64,000 nucleotides of DNA from Flavobacterium aeripolare. GTDB taxonomy: Bacteria; Bacteroidota; Bacteroidia; Flavobacteriales; Flavobacteriaceae. Position numbers and translations under genes: made by a program. The stretch spans positions 1 through 64,000 of the forward strand of contig NZ_JABSNL010000001.1 of NCBI RefSeq assembly GCF_013294025.1. The letters run 5' to 3'. Under the pieces are notes generated by a model. The model saw nothing but the letters and a program-made list of their open reading frames with translations. It had not been told where the DNA came from and ran no database searches. Shown piece after piece: positions 46,370 to 54,883 of the stretch (its first letter is position 1; every line of letters starts with the position of its first letter).

Positions 46370-46892
46370 GTCGCAGGCTCATTAAATGTTCGTTTGTTTC
46401 TATGTGTTGTAAAACCTCCTTTAAAAATGAAATTCGGGTTTCTAGGTTGCTAATTAATGCAGCAATAATGATTTTATTCTCTCCGTTTTTTTGGAGTTCA
46501 ATTATTATTTTATCATAATCATTATCTAATTGTTTCATTTGTTTCATAGCATCTGCAATGATCTTCTCGTTTTCAGGAGATTTTTTATCTTTTATTTCAT
46601 TGAGCTTGCTAGTGATTATTACAGAAAAAATAGAATCTGTTTGTTTATTTTGTTGCGATGCAAATTGGTATTCCTTGGTTTTTGGTTCCCTTGCATAGTG
46701 AAACGCAAGTCCCAGGAAAAGCAATAGCATAGCAGCAATACTAAGATAGAAGGGCAGTAAGCGCTTTGGTTTGTTCTTAGTAAGTCGCTGTTTAAATCGG
46801 TCATGGTGTCCTGAGGGAAGTTGTGCTGTGTCCCAATCTTCTTGCTCTTTATTATAAAATAAGTGATCTAAGTTATCCATTTCATCTTTCAT
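46353..46892 (-). CDS. putative anti-sigma factor (single membrane helix)
   Basis: A 179-aa protein with a cytoplasmic segment of about 55 residues, one transmembrane helix (FYLSIAAMLLLFLGLAFHYA) and a periplasmic helical part (KQMKQLDNDYDKIIIELQKN). No zinc HxxxCxxC motif was seen. The start is taken at ATG 46892, where ATGA overlaps the sigma stop, rather than the longer frame at 46934. The place after an ECF sigma gene and the topology make it a probable anti-sigma factor, but the sequence alone does not prove that. Confidence 0.7.
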   Translation of the reverse strand: MKDEMDNLDHLFYNKEQEDWDTAQLPSGHHDRFKQRLTKNKPKRLLPFYLSIAAMLLLFLGLAFHYAREPKTKEYQFASQQNKQTDSIFSVIITSKLNEIKDKKSPENEKIIADAMKQMKQLDNDYDKIIIELQKNGENKIIIAALISNLETRISFLKEVLQHIETNEHLMSLRHEETT

Positions 46893-47443
46893 AGTTGCAT
46901 TAAATTTGATCTTAATTTTTCTTTTGCGCGGCATAGTGTTGTTCTGCAGTTACTATCCGAAATACCTACTATTTGGCTAATCTCTTCTTGGTCATATCCT
47001 TCAATGTAAAATAGGGTAAGCACTACACGATAGCTTTCTTTTAGAGCCATTAAAGCAGCTAGTAAATGCTGTGTTTTAAGGTCTTGTAAGTCGCTACATT
47101 CTTGGTTCTGCTCAGTAATTTCTGGAACAGATGCCACTGCATTATTGTAATCTTCTAAGTAGTTCTTGTTGTTCTTTTTATAGAAATCGATACTGCAGTT
47201 AATTGTTATTCTCTTTAACCAAGCACCAAAGCTGACATCTCCTTGATAACTATCAATTTTAGTAAACGCTTTTAAAAAAGACTCTTGCATAATGTCTTCG
47301 GCAAAATGTTGGTCTTTTACAATACGGAGCGCCACATTATACATCGCTTTACAGTAACGATTATAAATCTCGAATTGTGCTTTTTGATTTTGTTGTTTGC
47401 AAAGCACTACTAAATGGCTACTGTCTTGTTGGTTAATTTTCAA
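46889..47443 (-). CDS. ECF RNA polymerase sigma factor
   Basis: A 184-aa sigma-70 family protein. Region 2 lies at about 20-90 (YNVALRIVKDQHFAEDIMQE, FLKAFTKIDSYQGDVSFGAW) and region 4 at about 125-180 (LKESYRVVLTLFYIEGYDQE, EISQIVGISDSNCRTTLCRA). Typical ECF size. It heads an operon with the putative anti-sigma and two envelope beta-repeat proteins, so the target is probably an envelope response. A GTAAC-N16-CGTC motif upstream suggests autoregulation. Confidence 0.93.
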   Translation of the reverse strand: MKINQQDSSHLVVLCKQQNQKAQFEIYNRYCKAMYNVALRIVKDQHFAEDIMQESFLKAFTKIDSYQGDVSFGAWLKRITINCSIDFYKKNNKNYLEDYNNAVASVPEITEQNQECSDLQDLKTQHLLAALMALKESYRVVLTLFYIEGYDQEEISQIVGISDSNCRTTLCRAKEKLRSNLMQL

Positions 47444-47468
47444 TTAGATGTTGCTAGTTACTTATAAA

Positions 47469-47493
47469 GACGATTGAATTACTAGCTTGTTAC
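47469..47493 (-). promoter_or_regulatory. ECF-type promoter candidate
   Basis: On the minus strand GTAAC (47493-47489) and CGTC (47472-47469) are 16 bases apart, matching the -35/-10 pattern of many ECF sigma factors, with a leader of about 20 nt to the sigma ATG. Chance matches are possible. Confidence 0.4.
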
Positions 47494-47625
47494 AGTTTTA
47501 TAGAAAATAATTTGATTGCATTACTTTAAACTGCAATTTATTGCTATTTTAGTCCCTTCGAATAGATAAATACAGCGATTAAAGGGAGGCATGCAAAATT
47601 ATTACAGAAAATCACTTTCATTTAA

Positions 47626-47640
47626 TGGCACAGTGATTGC
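47626..47640 (+). promoter_or_regulatory. sigma-54-type promoter upstream of lon
   Basis: TGGCAC-AGTGA-TTGC matches the -24/-12 consensus TGGCAC-N5-TTGC at every fixed base. It lies 111 bp before the lon ATG and within a flanking inverted repeat (TTAATGG / CCATTAA). The remaining 308-bp gap shows no exact TAnnTTTG near lon. Confidence 0.5.
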
Positions 47641-47751
47641 CCCATTAACACTGTAAATAAATTAAAGTGTTTCTTGCTGTATTTTAATTAAAGCGAAGCC
47701 AATATTTACCTGGATTATTAAACTTAATGACAAAAAGACTTAAAAAATACT

Positions 47752-50205
47752 ATGTCAAACCATAAAATACTAACAATTGACAACTTGTCACTTCAAGAAT
47801 TTGATTCTGAAGCCGAATTGATTCCATTATTAACACCTGAAGACGAAGAGGAAATGATTAACGAGCAACTGCCCGAATCATTGCCTATTTTACCATTGCG
47901 AAACATGGTTTTATTTCCTGGAGTAGTAATTCCCATTACTGCTGGACGCGACAAATCGATTAAATTAATCGATGATGCTAATGCTGCGGGTAAAATAATA
48001 GGAGTCGTTGCTCAAAAGAACGAGGAAGACGAAGATCCTACTAAAGATGATATTCACACTATAGGGACTGTAGCAAGAATTTTACGCGTTTTAAAAATGC
48101 CTGATGGAAATACGACAGTAATTCTACAAGGTAAAAAACGTTTTGAAATTGATACTGTTGTTGCAGAGGATCCTTATTTAACTGCTACAATAAAGGAGTT
48201 TGAAGAGAGTCGACCTGATCAAAAGGACAGCGAATTTTTAGCGATTTTAGAGTCGGTTAAAGATCTTGCTATCCAGATAATTAAGGAGAGCCCGAATATT
48301 CCTAGCGAAGCTACTTTTGCTATTAAAAATATCGAAAGCCAATCTTTCCTTATCAATTTTGTGACGTCAAACATGAATTTGAGTGTTAAAGAAAAGCAAG
48401 ATCTATTAGCTATTAGTAATCTTAAAGACAGAGCATTAGAAACGCTTCGTTATATGAATATTGAGTTGCAAAAGTTAGAACTTAAAAACGACATTCAGTC
48501 AAAAGTTCGTTTTGATTTAGATCAGCAGCAAAGAGAGTATTTCTTGCATCAACAAATGAAAACCATCCAAGAAGAGCTTGGTGGCGTTTCACAAGAAGAG
48601 GAGATGGATGAGATGTCCCAAAAAGCAAAAACTAAAAAGTGGGACGAAAAAACGCAAAAACATTTTGAGAAAGAATTGTCTAAAATGCGTCGTATGAATC
48701 CGCAAGCTCCTGATTTCGGAATTCAAAGAAATTATTTGGAGTTGTTTTTAGAATTGCCTTGGAACGAATATTCAAAAGATAATTTTGATTTAAAAAGAGC
48801 GCAAAAGATTTTAGATAGAGACCACTTTGGATTAGAAGAGGTAAAAAAGAGAATGATTGAGCACTTGGCAGTATTAAAACTGCGAAATGATATGAAGTCT
48901 CCTATTATTTGTTTGACAGGACCTCCAGGTGTGGGTAAAACCTCGATTGGTCGCTCGGTTGCTGAAGCTTTAGGTAGAGAGTATGTTCGTATTTCTTTAG
49001 GTGGTTTGCGTGATGAATCTGAAATTAGAGGACATAGAAAAACATATATTGGCGCTATGCCAGGACGTATTATTCAGAGTTTGAAAAAAGCTAAAACGGC
49101 TAACCCTGTTTTTGTTTTAGACGAAATTGATAAATTGTCAAATAGCAATCAAGGAGATCCATCGTCGGCATTATTAGAAGTTTTAGACCCGGAACAAAAC
49201 AATGCTTTCTATGATAATTTCTTAGAAATGGGATTTGATTTATCTAAGGTGATGTTTATTGCTACTTCAAATAACATGGGAGCAATCCAGCCAGCATTAC
49301 GCGATAGGATGGAAGTGATTAAAATGTCTGGTTATACTATCGAAGAAAAGGTAGAAATTGCCCGTCAGCATTTGTTAACGCGTCAATTAAAAGAACACGG
49401 ATTAACTTCGAAAGATTTGACTATTGGAAAAAAACAATTAGAAAAAATCGTTGAAGGATATACTAGAGAATCAGGAGTACGTGGATTAGAAGCAAAAATC
49501 GCTCAGGTGATTAGAAATGCGGCAAAATCTGTTGCGATGGAGGAAGAGTATAATAAGAAAGTTACTGATGAGGATCTTATCAAGGTTTTAGGCGCGCCTA
49601 GAATGATTAGAGATAAATATGAAAGTAACGATGTTGCAGGAGTGGTTACAGGTCTAGCATGGACAAGTGTAGGAGGAGATATTTTATTTATCGAATCTTT
49701 AATTTCTCCGGGTAAAGGAACGATGACTATCACGGGTAATCTTGGGAATGTGATGAAGGAATCAGCAACTATTGCTTTAGAATACATCAAAGCAAATGCT
49801 GAAATTCTAGGAATCAATCCTGAAATTCTAACTAAAAACAACATTCACTTGCACGTTCCAGAAGGAGCAACCCCTAAGGACGGACCTAGTGCTGGTATTG
49901 CGATGCTTACTTCACTAGTGTCTTTATACACACAAAAGCGCATTAAGAAAAATATTGCGATGACTGGTGAGATTACTTTAAGAGGAAAGGTATTGCCTGT
50001 AGGTGGTATTAAAGAAAAGATATTGGCCGCAAAGAGAGCTAATATTAAGGAAATCATCTTGTGTCATGAGAATAAAAGTGATATTGACGAAATCAAACCA
50101 GAGTATTTAGATGGTTTGACTTTTCATTTTGTGAAAGAAATGAGTGAAGTACTTAAAGTGGCACTTACAGATCAAAATGTGAAAAATGCTAAGAAATTAG
50201 TATAG
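47752..50205 (+). CDS. lon: ATP-dependent protease Lon
   Basis: An 817-aa protease that degrades damaged and regulatory proteins in the cytosol. The LON substrate domain (about 38-240, LPILPLRNMVLFPGVVIPIT), AAA+ domain with Walker A GPPGVGKTSIGRS (about 387-399) and VFVLDEIDK (about 450), and the Ser-Lys protease domain (Ser in PKDGPSAGIAM, about 706-716; Lys in GGIKEKILAAKR) are all present. The N-terminus has an acidic lead (TPEDEEEMINEQ). It is divergent from the ECF operon and has its own terminator. Confidence 0.98.
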   Translation: MSNHKILTIDNLSLQEFDSEAELIPLLTPEDEEEMINEQLPESLPILPLRNMVLFPGVVIPITAGRDKSIKLIDDANAAGKIIGVVAQKNEEDEDPTKDDIHTIGTVARILRVLKMPDGNTTVILQGKKRFEIDTVVAEDPYLTATIKEFEESRPDQKDSEFLAILESVKDLAIQIIKESPNIPSEATFAIKNIESQSFLINFVTSNMNLSVKEKQDLLAISNLKDRALETLRYMNIELQKLELKNDIQSKVRFDLDQQQREYFLHQQMKTIQEELGGVSQEEEMDEMSQKAKTKKWDEKTQKHFEKELSKMRRMNPQAPDFGIQRNYLELFLELPWNEYSKDNFDLKRAQKILDRDHFGLEEVKKRMIEHLAVLKLRNDMKSPIICLTGPPGVGKTSIGRSVAEALGREYVRISLGGLRDESEIRGHRKTYIGAMPGRIIQSLKKAKTANPVFVLDEIDKLSNSNQGDPSSALLEVLDPEQNNAFYDNFLEMGFDLSKVMFIATSNNMGAIQPALRDRMEVIKMSGYTIEEKVEIARQHLLTRQLKEHGLTSKDLTIGKKQLEKIVEGYTRESGVRGLEAKIAQVIRNAAKSVAMEEEYNKKVTDEDLIKVLGAPRMIRDKYESNDVAGVVTGLAWTSVGGDILFIESLISPGKGTMTITGNLGNVMKESATIALEYIKANAEILGINPEILTKNNIHLHVPEGATPKDGPSAGIAMLTSLVSLYTQKRIKKNIAMTGEITLRGKVLPVGGIKEKILAAKRANIKEIILCHENKSDIDEIKPEYLDGLTFHFVKEMSEVLKVALTDQNVKNAKKLV

Positions 50206-50227
50206 TATCATAGCATTGAATATATAG

Positions 50228-50278
50228 AATTCCAGAATCAAAACTTCATTTAAAGGTTTTGGTTTTGGAATTTTTTTT
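50228..50278 (+). terminator. terminator of lon
   Basis: AATTCCAGAATCAAAAC / GTTTTGGTTTTGGAATT stem, T-run of eight. Confidence 0.8.
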
Positions 50279-50440
50279 GTTCGAAAAGGCAATATATCCT
50301 AGAAGATGTTTTGGCTTGAGTACTTTTTTAGCTTTATCTTCGCGCAGTAAGTTTCCTAGCTTTTTTATGAGCGTATGGAAGTATTTTATTTTAAATTGAT
50401 TTCTTATTAGATTGTATTTTGGTTTCTTTTTAGCAACCAT
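50246..50440 (-). CDS. possible small basic protein
   Basis: A 64-codon frame starting MVAKKKPKYNLIRNQFKIKY and rich in Lys (about a third). Codon use looks like its neighbours, but A-rich DNA also gives Lys codons by chance. Its end overlaps the lon terminator and its start lies 43 bp from the cmk start, divergent. I do not recognise it. In several Bacteroidota this gap holds porQ, which is absent here. Confidence 0.25.
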   Translation of the reverse strand: MVAKKKPKYNLIRNQFKIKYFHTLIKKLGNLLREDKAKKVLKPKHLLGYIAFSNKKNSKTKTFK

Positions 50441-50482
50441 TCCGTTAATAAGAATGACCACTTAATTTTCAATTATATTATT

Positions 50483-51178
50483 TTGACTAAAAAAATTACA
50501 ATTGCAATCGATGGTTTTTCATCTACAGGTAAATCAACATTAGCTAAGCAATTAGCAAACACTTTAGGATACGTATACGTCGATACAGGTGCTATGTACA
50601 GAGCGGTTACGTTGTATGCTATGCAAAACGAGCTGATAACAAAGGAGTTTTTCAAAGTTGATGAGTTAATACGGGTTTTACCAGAGATAAAACTGCACTT
50701 TAAATTCAACCCCGAAGTTGGTTTTGGCGAAATATTTTTGAACGGCATTAATGTTGAAAATGACATTCGAAATATTACGGTATCTAGTTTTGTAAGTAAA
50801 GTTGCTGAAATATCTGAAGTGCGTTCTAAATTAGTGGAGCAGCAGCAAGAAATTGGGAAAGACAAAGGTATTGTAATGGATGGTAGAGATATTGGTACTG
50901 TTGTTTTTCCAGAGGCTGAATTAAAGATATTTATGAATGCTACCGCTGCAACACGTGCTAAAAGACGCTACGATGAGCTCGTTGCTAAAGGGGATAACGT
51001 AAGTTATGAAGCGGTCTTGAAAAATGTTCAGGAAAGAGATTATATCGATACGCATAGAGAAGATTCGCCATTAGTGGTTGCTGATGATGCGATAGAGATG
51101 GATAATTCTGACATGACTAAAGACGAACAATTTACTTTTGTTAGTACACTAGTAAATGATATTACTAAAACGTTATAA
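50483..51178 (+). CDS. cmk: cytidylate kinase
   Basis: A 231-aa P-loop kinase for CMP and dCMP. P-loop DGFSSTGKSTLAKQLA (about 9-24), YVDTGAMYRAVTLYAM (about 32-47), KGIVMDGRDIGTVVFPEA (about 129-146) and the Arg-rich lid RAKRRYDEL (about 157-165). The start is TTG, right at the conserved N-terminus. An alternative start is not evident, so TTG is accepted. 71 bp before the nucleoside permease gene, which fits nucleotide salvage. Confidence 0.95.
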   Translation: MTKKITIAIDGFSSTGKSTLAKQLANTLGYVYVDTGAMYRAVTLYAMQNELITKEFFKVDELIRVLPEIKLHFKFNPEVGFGEIFLNGINVENDIRNITVSSFVSKVAEISEVRSKLVEQQQEIGKDKGIVMDGRDIGTVVFPEAELKIFMNATAATRAKRRYDELVAKGDNVSYEAVLKNVQERDYIDTHREDSPLVVADDAIEMDNSDMTKDEQFTFVSTLVNDITKTL

Positions 51179-51248
51179 TTTTTTGTAGATACCATTTTTA
51201 ATATTAGATTTACGCCTTGTAAATTTTGAAATAAATACAATTCAGCAC

Positions 51249-52625
51249 ATGGGAATTAAGTACAGATTGATCTTAATGAGTTTTCTACAGTTTTTTGTTT
51301 GGGGAGCTTGGTTGATTACAATTGCAAACTACTGGTTTGGGACTAAAAATTGGGATGGTACGCAATTTGGTTTAGTTTTTAGTACCATGGGGATCGCCTC
51401 ATTGTTTATGCCTACATTAACAGGTATCATTGCTGATAGATGGATAAATGCCGAAAAACTATACGGTGTTTTACATATTTTATACGCTGCAGTATTGTTC
51501 TATTTGCCTACGGTATCTGAACCTACGACATTTATTTATATCATTTTATTGGCGATGTGTTTTTATATGCCAACAATTTCATTGAGTAATTCTATCTCGT
51601 ACAATGCCTTAATAATGAATAAAAACGATATCGTAAAAGATTTTCCACCTATTCGTGTTTTTGGTACTATCGGGTTTATTGTAGCGATGTGGATTACTAA
51701 CTTAACCGGAAATAAAGCAACAGCCAATCAATTTTATATTGCTGGTATTGCTGCTTTGATCTTAGGGGTTTATGCTTTTTCATTGCCTAAGAGTAAGCCA
51801 CAACGATTGATAAAAGAAAATGCCTCAACTATGGAGGTCTTAGGTTTAGAGTCATTTAAATTATTTGCTAATTATAAAATGGCCTTATTTTTTGTTTTTT
51901 CAATGTTCCTAGGAGGAGCCTTGCAGTTAACAAATGCTTATGGAGATGTGTTCTTAGATGAATTCAAACATTTTCCAATTTACGCTGATTCATTTGTAGT
52001 GAAATATTCTACAATCATTATGTCTATTTCTCAGGTCTCTGAAACGTTGTTTATACTTGCAATTCCGTTTTTCTTGAAACGCTACGGAATCAAAAAAGTG
52101 ATGTTGATTAGTATGTTGGCTTGGGTACTTCGTTTTGGATTCTTTGCTTATGGAGATCCTACAAATGGATTGTGGATGATTATTATGTCTTGTATCGTTT
52201 ATGGTATGGCGTTTGATTTCTTTAATATTTCAGGATCACTATTTGTAGAAACAAATACAGATCCTAAGAACAGATCGTCGGCACAAGGATTGTTTATGAT
52301 GATGACTAATGGTTTTGGTGCTATTTTAGGAAGTTTTACTTCTGGGTGGGCAATCGATCATTTCTTTACAAAGTCATTTGATTCAACAGCCTCGCTTTCT
52401 GCATTCTTAGAAACCGAACCTACTAATCCTGTTATGGGAGAATTTATCAAGGGGCAAGGAGTAGAAATTTTATCGAATGGAACCCTGAGTAATGTGATTC
52501 TAATGAAAGACTGGCACACAATATGGCTTTCATTTGCTTTATATGCTTTGATTATTGCGATTGCATTTGGATTATTATTCAAGCACAAGCACGATCCTAA
52601 AATTGTTGAGAAGTTAAATCATTAA
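51249..52625 (+). CDS. nucleoside:H+ symporter-like MFS transporter
   Basis: A 458-aa membrane protein with 12 helices. FLQFFVWGAWLITIANYWFG in helix 1 and the loop MPTLTGIIADRWINAEKLYG (about 55-74) are typical of the NupG/XapB nucleoside branch. FFNISGSLFVETNTDPKNRS (about 324-343) is the second-half signature. Follows cmk and so matches pyrimidine salvage. A strong terminator follows it. Confidence 0.88.
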   Translation: MGIKYRLILMSFLQFFVWGAWLITIANYWFGTKNWDGTQFGLVFSTMGIASLFMPTLTGIIADRWINAEKLYGVLHILYAAVLFYLPTVSEPTTFIYIILLAMCFYMPTISLSNSISYNALIMNKNDIVKDFPPIRVFGTIGFIVAMWITNLTGNKATANQFYIAGIAALILGVYAFSLPKSKPQRLIKENASTMEVLGLESFKLFANYKMALFFVFSMFLGGALQLTNAYGDVFLDEFKHFPIYADSFVVKYSTIIMSISQVSETLFILAIPFFLKRYGIKKVMLISMLAWVLRFGFFAYGDPTNGLWMIIMSCIVYGMAFDFFNISGSLFVETNTDPKNRSSAQGLFMMMTNGFGAILGSFTSGWAIDHFFTKSFDSTASLSAFLETEPTNPVMGEFIKGQGVEILSNGTLSNVILMKDWHTIWLSFALYALIIAIAFGLLFKHKHDPKIVEKLNH

Positions 52626-52644
52626 GATTTATACCTTATATAGT

Positions 52645-52676
52645 AACCCGATGTTGAGAGATATCGGGTTTTTTTT
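52645..52676 (+). terminator. terminator of the nucleoside permease
   Basis: AACCCGAT / ATCGGGTT stem with a 10-nt loop and eight T. Confidence 0.92.
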
Positions 52677-52703
52677 GGCTGAAAATGAAGGATGTAAGCT
52701 GCC

Positions 52704-52780
52704 TAGCCCCGATGGAGCCGGTATCCTCGTAGTTCCTTTTTTTGGAACGAAGAGATAAAGGCGAGAGCGGGAAACCATGC
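52704..52780 (+). repeat. dispersed structured repeat, family A copy 6
   Basis: Starts TAGCCCCGATGGAGCCGGTA and ends AAAGGCGAGAGCGGGAAAC. The centre has the same hairpin theme as copy 1 (CTCGTAGTTCC / GGAACGAAGAG) with a different loop. It fills the permease-rpsA gap (364 bp). Confidence 0.8.
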
Positions 52781-52863
52781 CGGTAAAAAAGCCTATTGTT
52801 TCGCTTCTGATTTTCAGTAAGTTATCTTTTGCTGAATATTTTTGTTGTTTCAAATAAAAGTAT

Positions 52864-52871
52864 TACTTTTG
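52864..52871 (+). promoter_or_regulatory. TACTTTTG promoter and leader of rpsA
   Basis: TACTTTTG with TTGTT about 20 bp upstream gives a leader of about 110 nt before the rpsA ATG. The leader has no clear hairpin. S1 mRNAs are autoregulated in other bacteria, but nothing here proves it. Confidence 0.55.
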
Positions 52872-52989
52872 CAGACCTTTTGGTGGATAAGAGTTTCCAT
52901 TAGGTATCAATTAATTATACAAACAACTTCTGTTGTTTTCTACTGCTTTATGAAACTCGAGAGAATGCAGAATACAAATTTTAATCAGC

Positions 52990-54771
52990 ATGTCTGAACA
53001 AATCCAATCACAAGAAGAGTTTTTAGCAAATTTTAACTGGCATAACTTCGAAGAAGGTATCGATCCAGTAGATGAAAAAAACTTATTAGAATTCGAAGAA
53101 CTAGTTACTAAAACTTTTATCGCTACTGATCAAGAAGAAGTAGTTGATGGTACTGTTGTTAGAATTACAGATAGAGACGTTATCGTTGATATCAACGCAA
53201 AATCGGAAGGTGTTATTTCATTAAACGAATTCCGTTACAACCCAAATTTAAAAGTAGGTGATACTGTTGAAGTATTAATCGATATCCGTGAGGACAAAAC
53301 TGGACAACTAGTTTTATCTCACAGAAAAGCACGTACTATCAAATCATGGGATAGAGTTATTGCTGCAAACGAAACAGGTGAAATCGTTAATGGTTTTGTA
53401 AAATGCAGAACTAAAGGTGGTATGATCGTTGACGTTTTCGGAATTGAAGCGTTCTTACCAGGATCTCAAATTGATGTTAAGCCAATTAGAGATTACGATG
53501 TTTACGTAAATAAAACAATGGAATTCAAAGTTGTGAAAATCAACCACGAATTTAAAAACGTTGTTGTATCTCACAAAGCGCTTATTGAAGCGGATATTGA
53601 AGTACAGAAAAAAGAAATCATCGGTCAATTACAAAAAGGACAAGTATTAGAAGGTGTTGTTAAAAACATTACTTCTTATGGTGTCTTTATTGACTTAGGT
53701 GGAGTTGATGGATTGATTCACATTACTGACCTTTCTTGGTCTAGAATCAACCACCCATCTGAAGTTCTTGAATTAGATCAAAAATTAAATGTTGTAATCC
53801 TTGATTTCGATGATGAGAAAACAAGAATTCAATTAGGATTGAAACAATTAAACGCTCACCCATGGGATGCATTAGATGCTAACTTGGCTATTGGAGATAA
53901 AGTTAAAGGAAAAGTAGTTGTTATTGCTGATTACGGAGCTTTCATCGAAGTTGCTGAAGGTGTTGAAGGTTTAATCCACGTTTCTGAAATGTCTTGGTCT
54001 ACTCATTTACGTTCTGCTCAAGATTTCGTAAAAGTAGGTGATGTTGTTGAAGCTGTTATCTTAACATTAGATAGAGATGACCGTAAAATGTCATTAGGTA
54101 TCAAACAATTATCTCAAGATCCTTGGACTGATATTACTTCTAAATACCCTGTAGGTTCTAAACATTCAGGTATCGTTAGAAACTTTACTAACTTTGGTAT
54201 CTTCGTAGAACTTGAAGAAGGAATTGATGGATTAATTTACATCTCTGACTTATCTTGGACTAAGAAAATCAAACACCCATCTGAATTCGTTAACGTTGGT
54301 GAAAAACTTGACGTTGTTGTATTAGAATTAGATGTTGATGGACGTAAATTATCTTTAGGTCACAAACAAACTACTCCTAATCCATGGGATCAGTACGAAG
54401 ATTCATTCGCTGTTGGAACTATCCACAACGGAGAGATCTCTGAGATCGTTGATAAAGGAGCTACTGTAGAATTTGGAGATGATATCGTTGCTTTCATTCC
54501 TACTCGTCACCTTGAAAAAGAAGATGGTAAGAAATTGAAAAAAGGAGAATCTGCTGATTTCAAAGTAATCGAATTCAACAAAGAATTTAAAAGAGTTGTT
54601 GCATCTCACACTGCTATCTTCCGTGAAGAAGAAGAGAAAAATGTGAAAGCTAACAATGATAACAATTCTTCAGCTTCAAACTCAACTAATGCACCTGCAT
54701 CTACTTTAGGAGATAGCAATGATGTATTAGCTGCATTGAAAGCTAAAATGGAAAAATCAGAGAAAAAATAA
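52990..54771 (+). CDS. rpsA: 30S ribosomal protein S1
   Basis: A 593-aa protein made of six S1 (OB-fold) domains. Typical starts are seen: VVDGTVVRITDRDVIVDINA (about 47), IVNGFVKCRTKGGMIVDVFG (about 133), VLEGVVKNITSYGVFIDLGG (about 219), VKGKVVVIADYGAFIEVAEG (about 304), HSGIVRNFTNFGIFVELEEG (about 391) and HNGEISEIVDKGATVEFGDD (about 478). The last 50 residues are a low-complexity, Asn/Ser-rich tail ending AALKAKMEKSEKK. Codon use is strongly biased, as expected of a highly expressed gene. S1 is needed because Bacteroidota rarely use Shine-Dalgarno pairing. Confidence 0.97.
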   Translation: MSEQIQSQEEFLANFNWHNFEEGIDPVDEKNLLEFEELVTKTFIATDQEEVVDGTVVRITDRDVIVDINAKSEGVISLNEFRYNPNLKVGDTVEVLIDIREDKTGQLVLSHRKARTIKSWDRVIAANETGEIVNGFVKCRTKGGMIVDVFGIEAFLPGSQIDVKPIRDYDVYVNKTMEFKVVKINHEFKNVVVSHKALIEADIEVQKKEIIGQLQKGQVLEGVVKNITSYGVFIDLGGVDGLIHITDLSWSRINHPSEVLELDQKLNVVILDFDDEKTRIQLGLKQLNAHPWDALDANLAIGDKVKGKVVVIADYGAFIEVAEGVEGLIHVSEMSWSTHLRSAQDFVKVGDVVEAVILTLDRDDRKMSLGIKQLSQDPWTDITSKYPVGSKHSGIVRNFTNFGIFVELEEGIDGLIYISDLSWTKKIKHPSEFVNVGEKLDVVVLELDVDGRKLSLGHKQTTPNPWDQYEDSFAVGTIHNGEISEIVDKGATVEFGDDIVAFIPTRHLEKEDGKKLKKGESADFKVIEFNKEFKRVVASHTAIFREEEEKNVKANNDNNSSASNSTNAPASTLGDSNDVLAALKAKMEKSEKK

Positions 54772-54794
54772 TTCTCAGACAATCTATATATTTA

Positions 54795-54825
54795 AAGCCT
54801 CACAGTAATGTGAGGCTTTTTTTTT
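54795..54825 (+). terminator. terminator of rpsA
   Basis: AAGCCTCACA / TGTGAGGCTT stem, GTAA loop, nine T. Confidence 0.93.
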
Positions 54826-54850
54826 GTGTTGTATTTTCTGATAAAATGTA

Positions 54851-54858
54851 TATATTTG
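54851..54858 (+). promoter_or_regulatory. TATATTTG promoter of the DUF5362 gene
   Basis: Exact element 26 bp before the ATG at 54884. Confidence 0.6.
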
Positions 54859-54883
54859 AAAATAATTATAAAAATTTAAAAAC

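Noticed and set aside
46893..46934. Longer N-terminus of the putative anti-sigma protein
   Set aside because: ATGA overlap at 46892 gives a coupled start. The extension lies within the sigma gene and is only basic residues.
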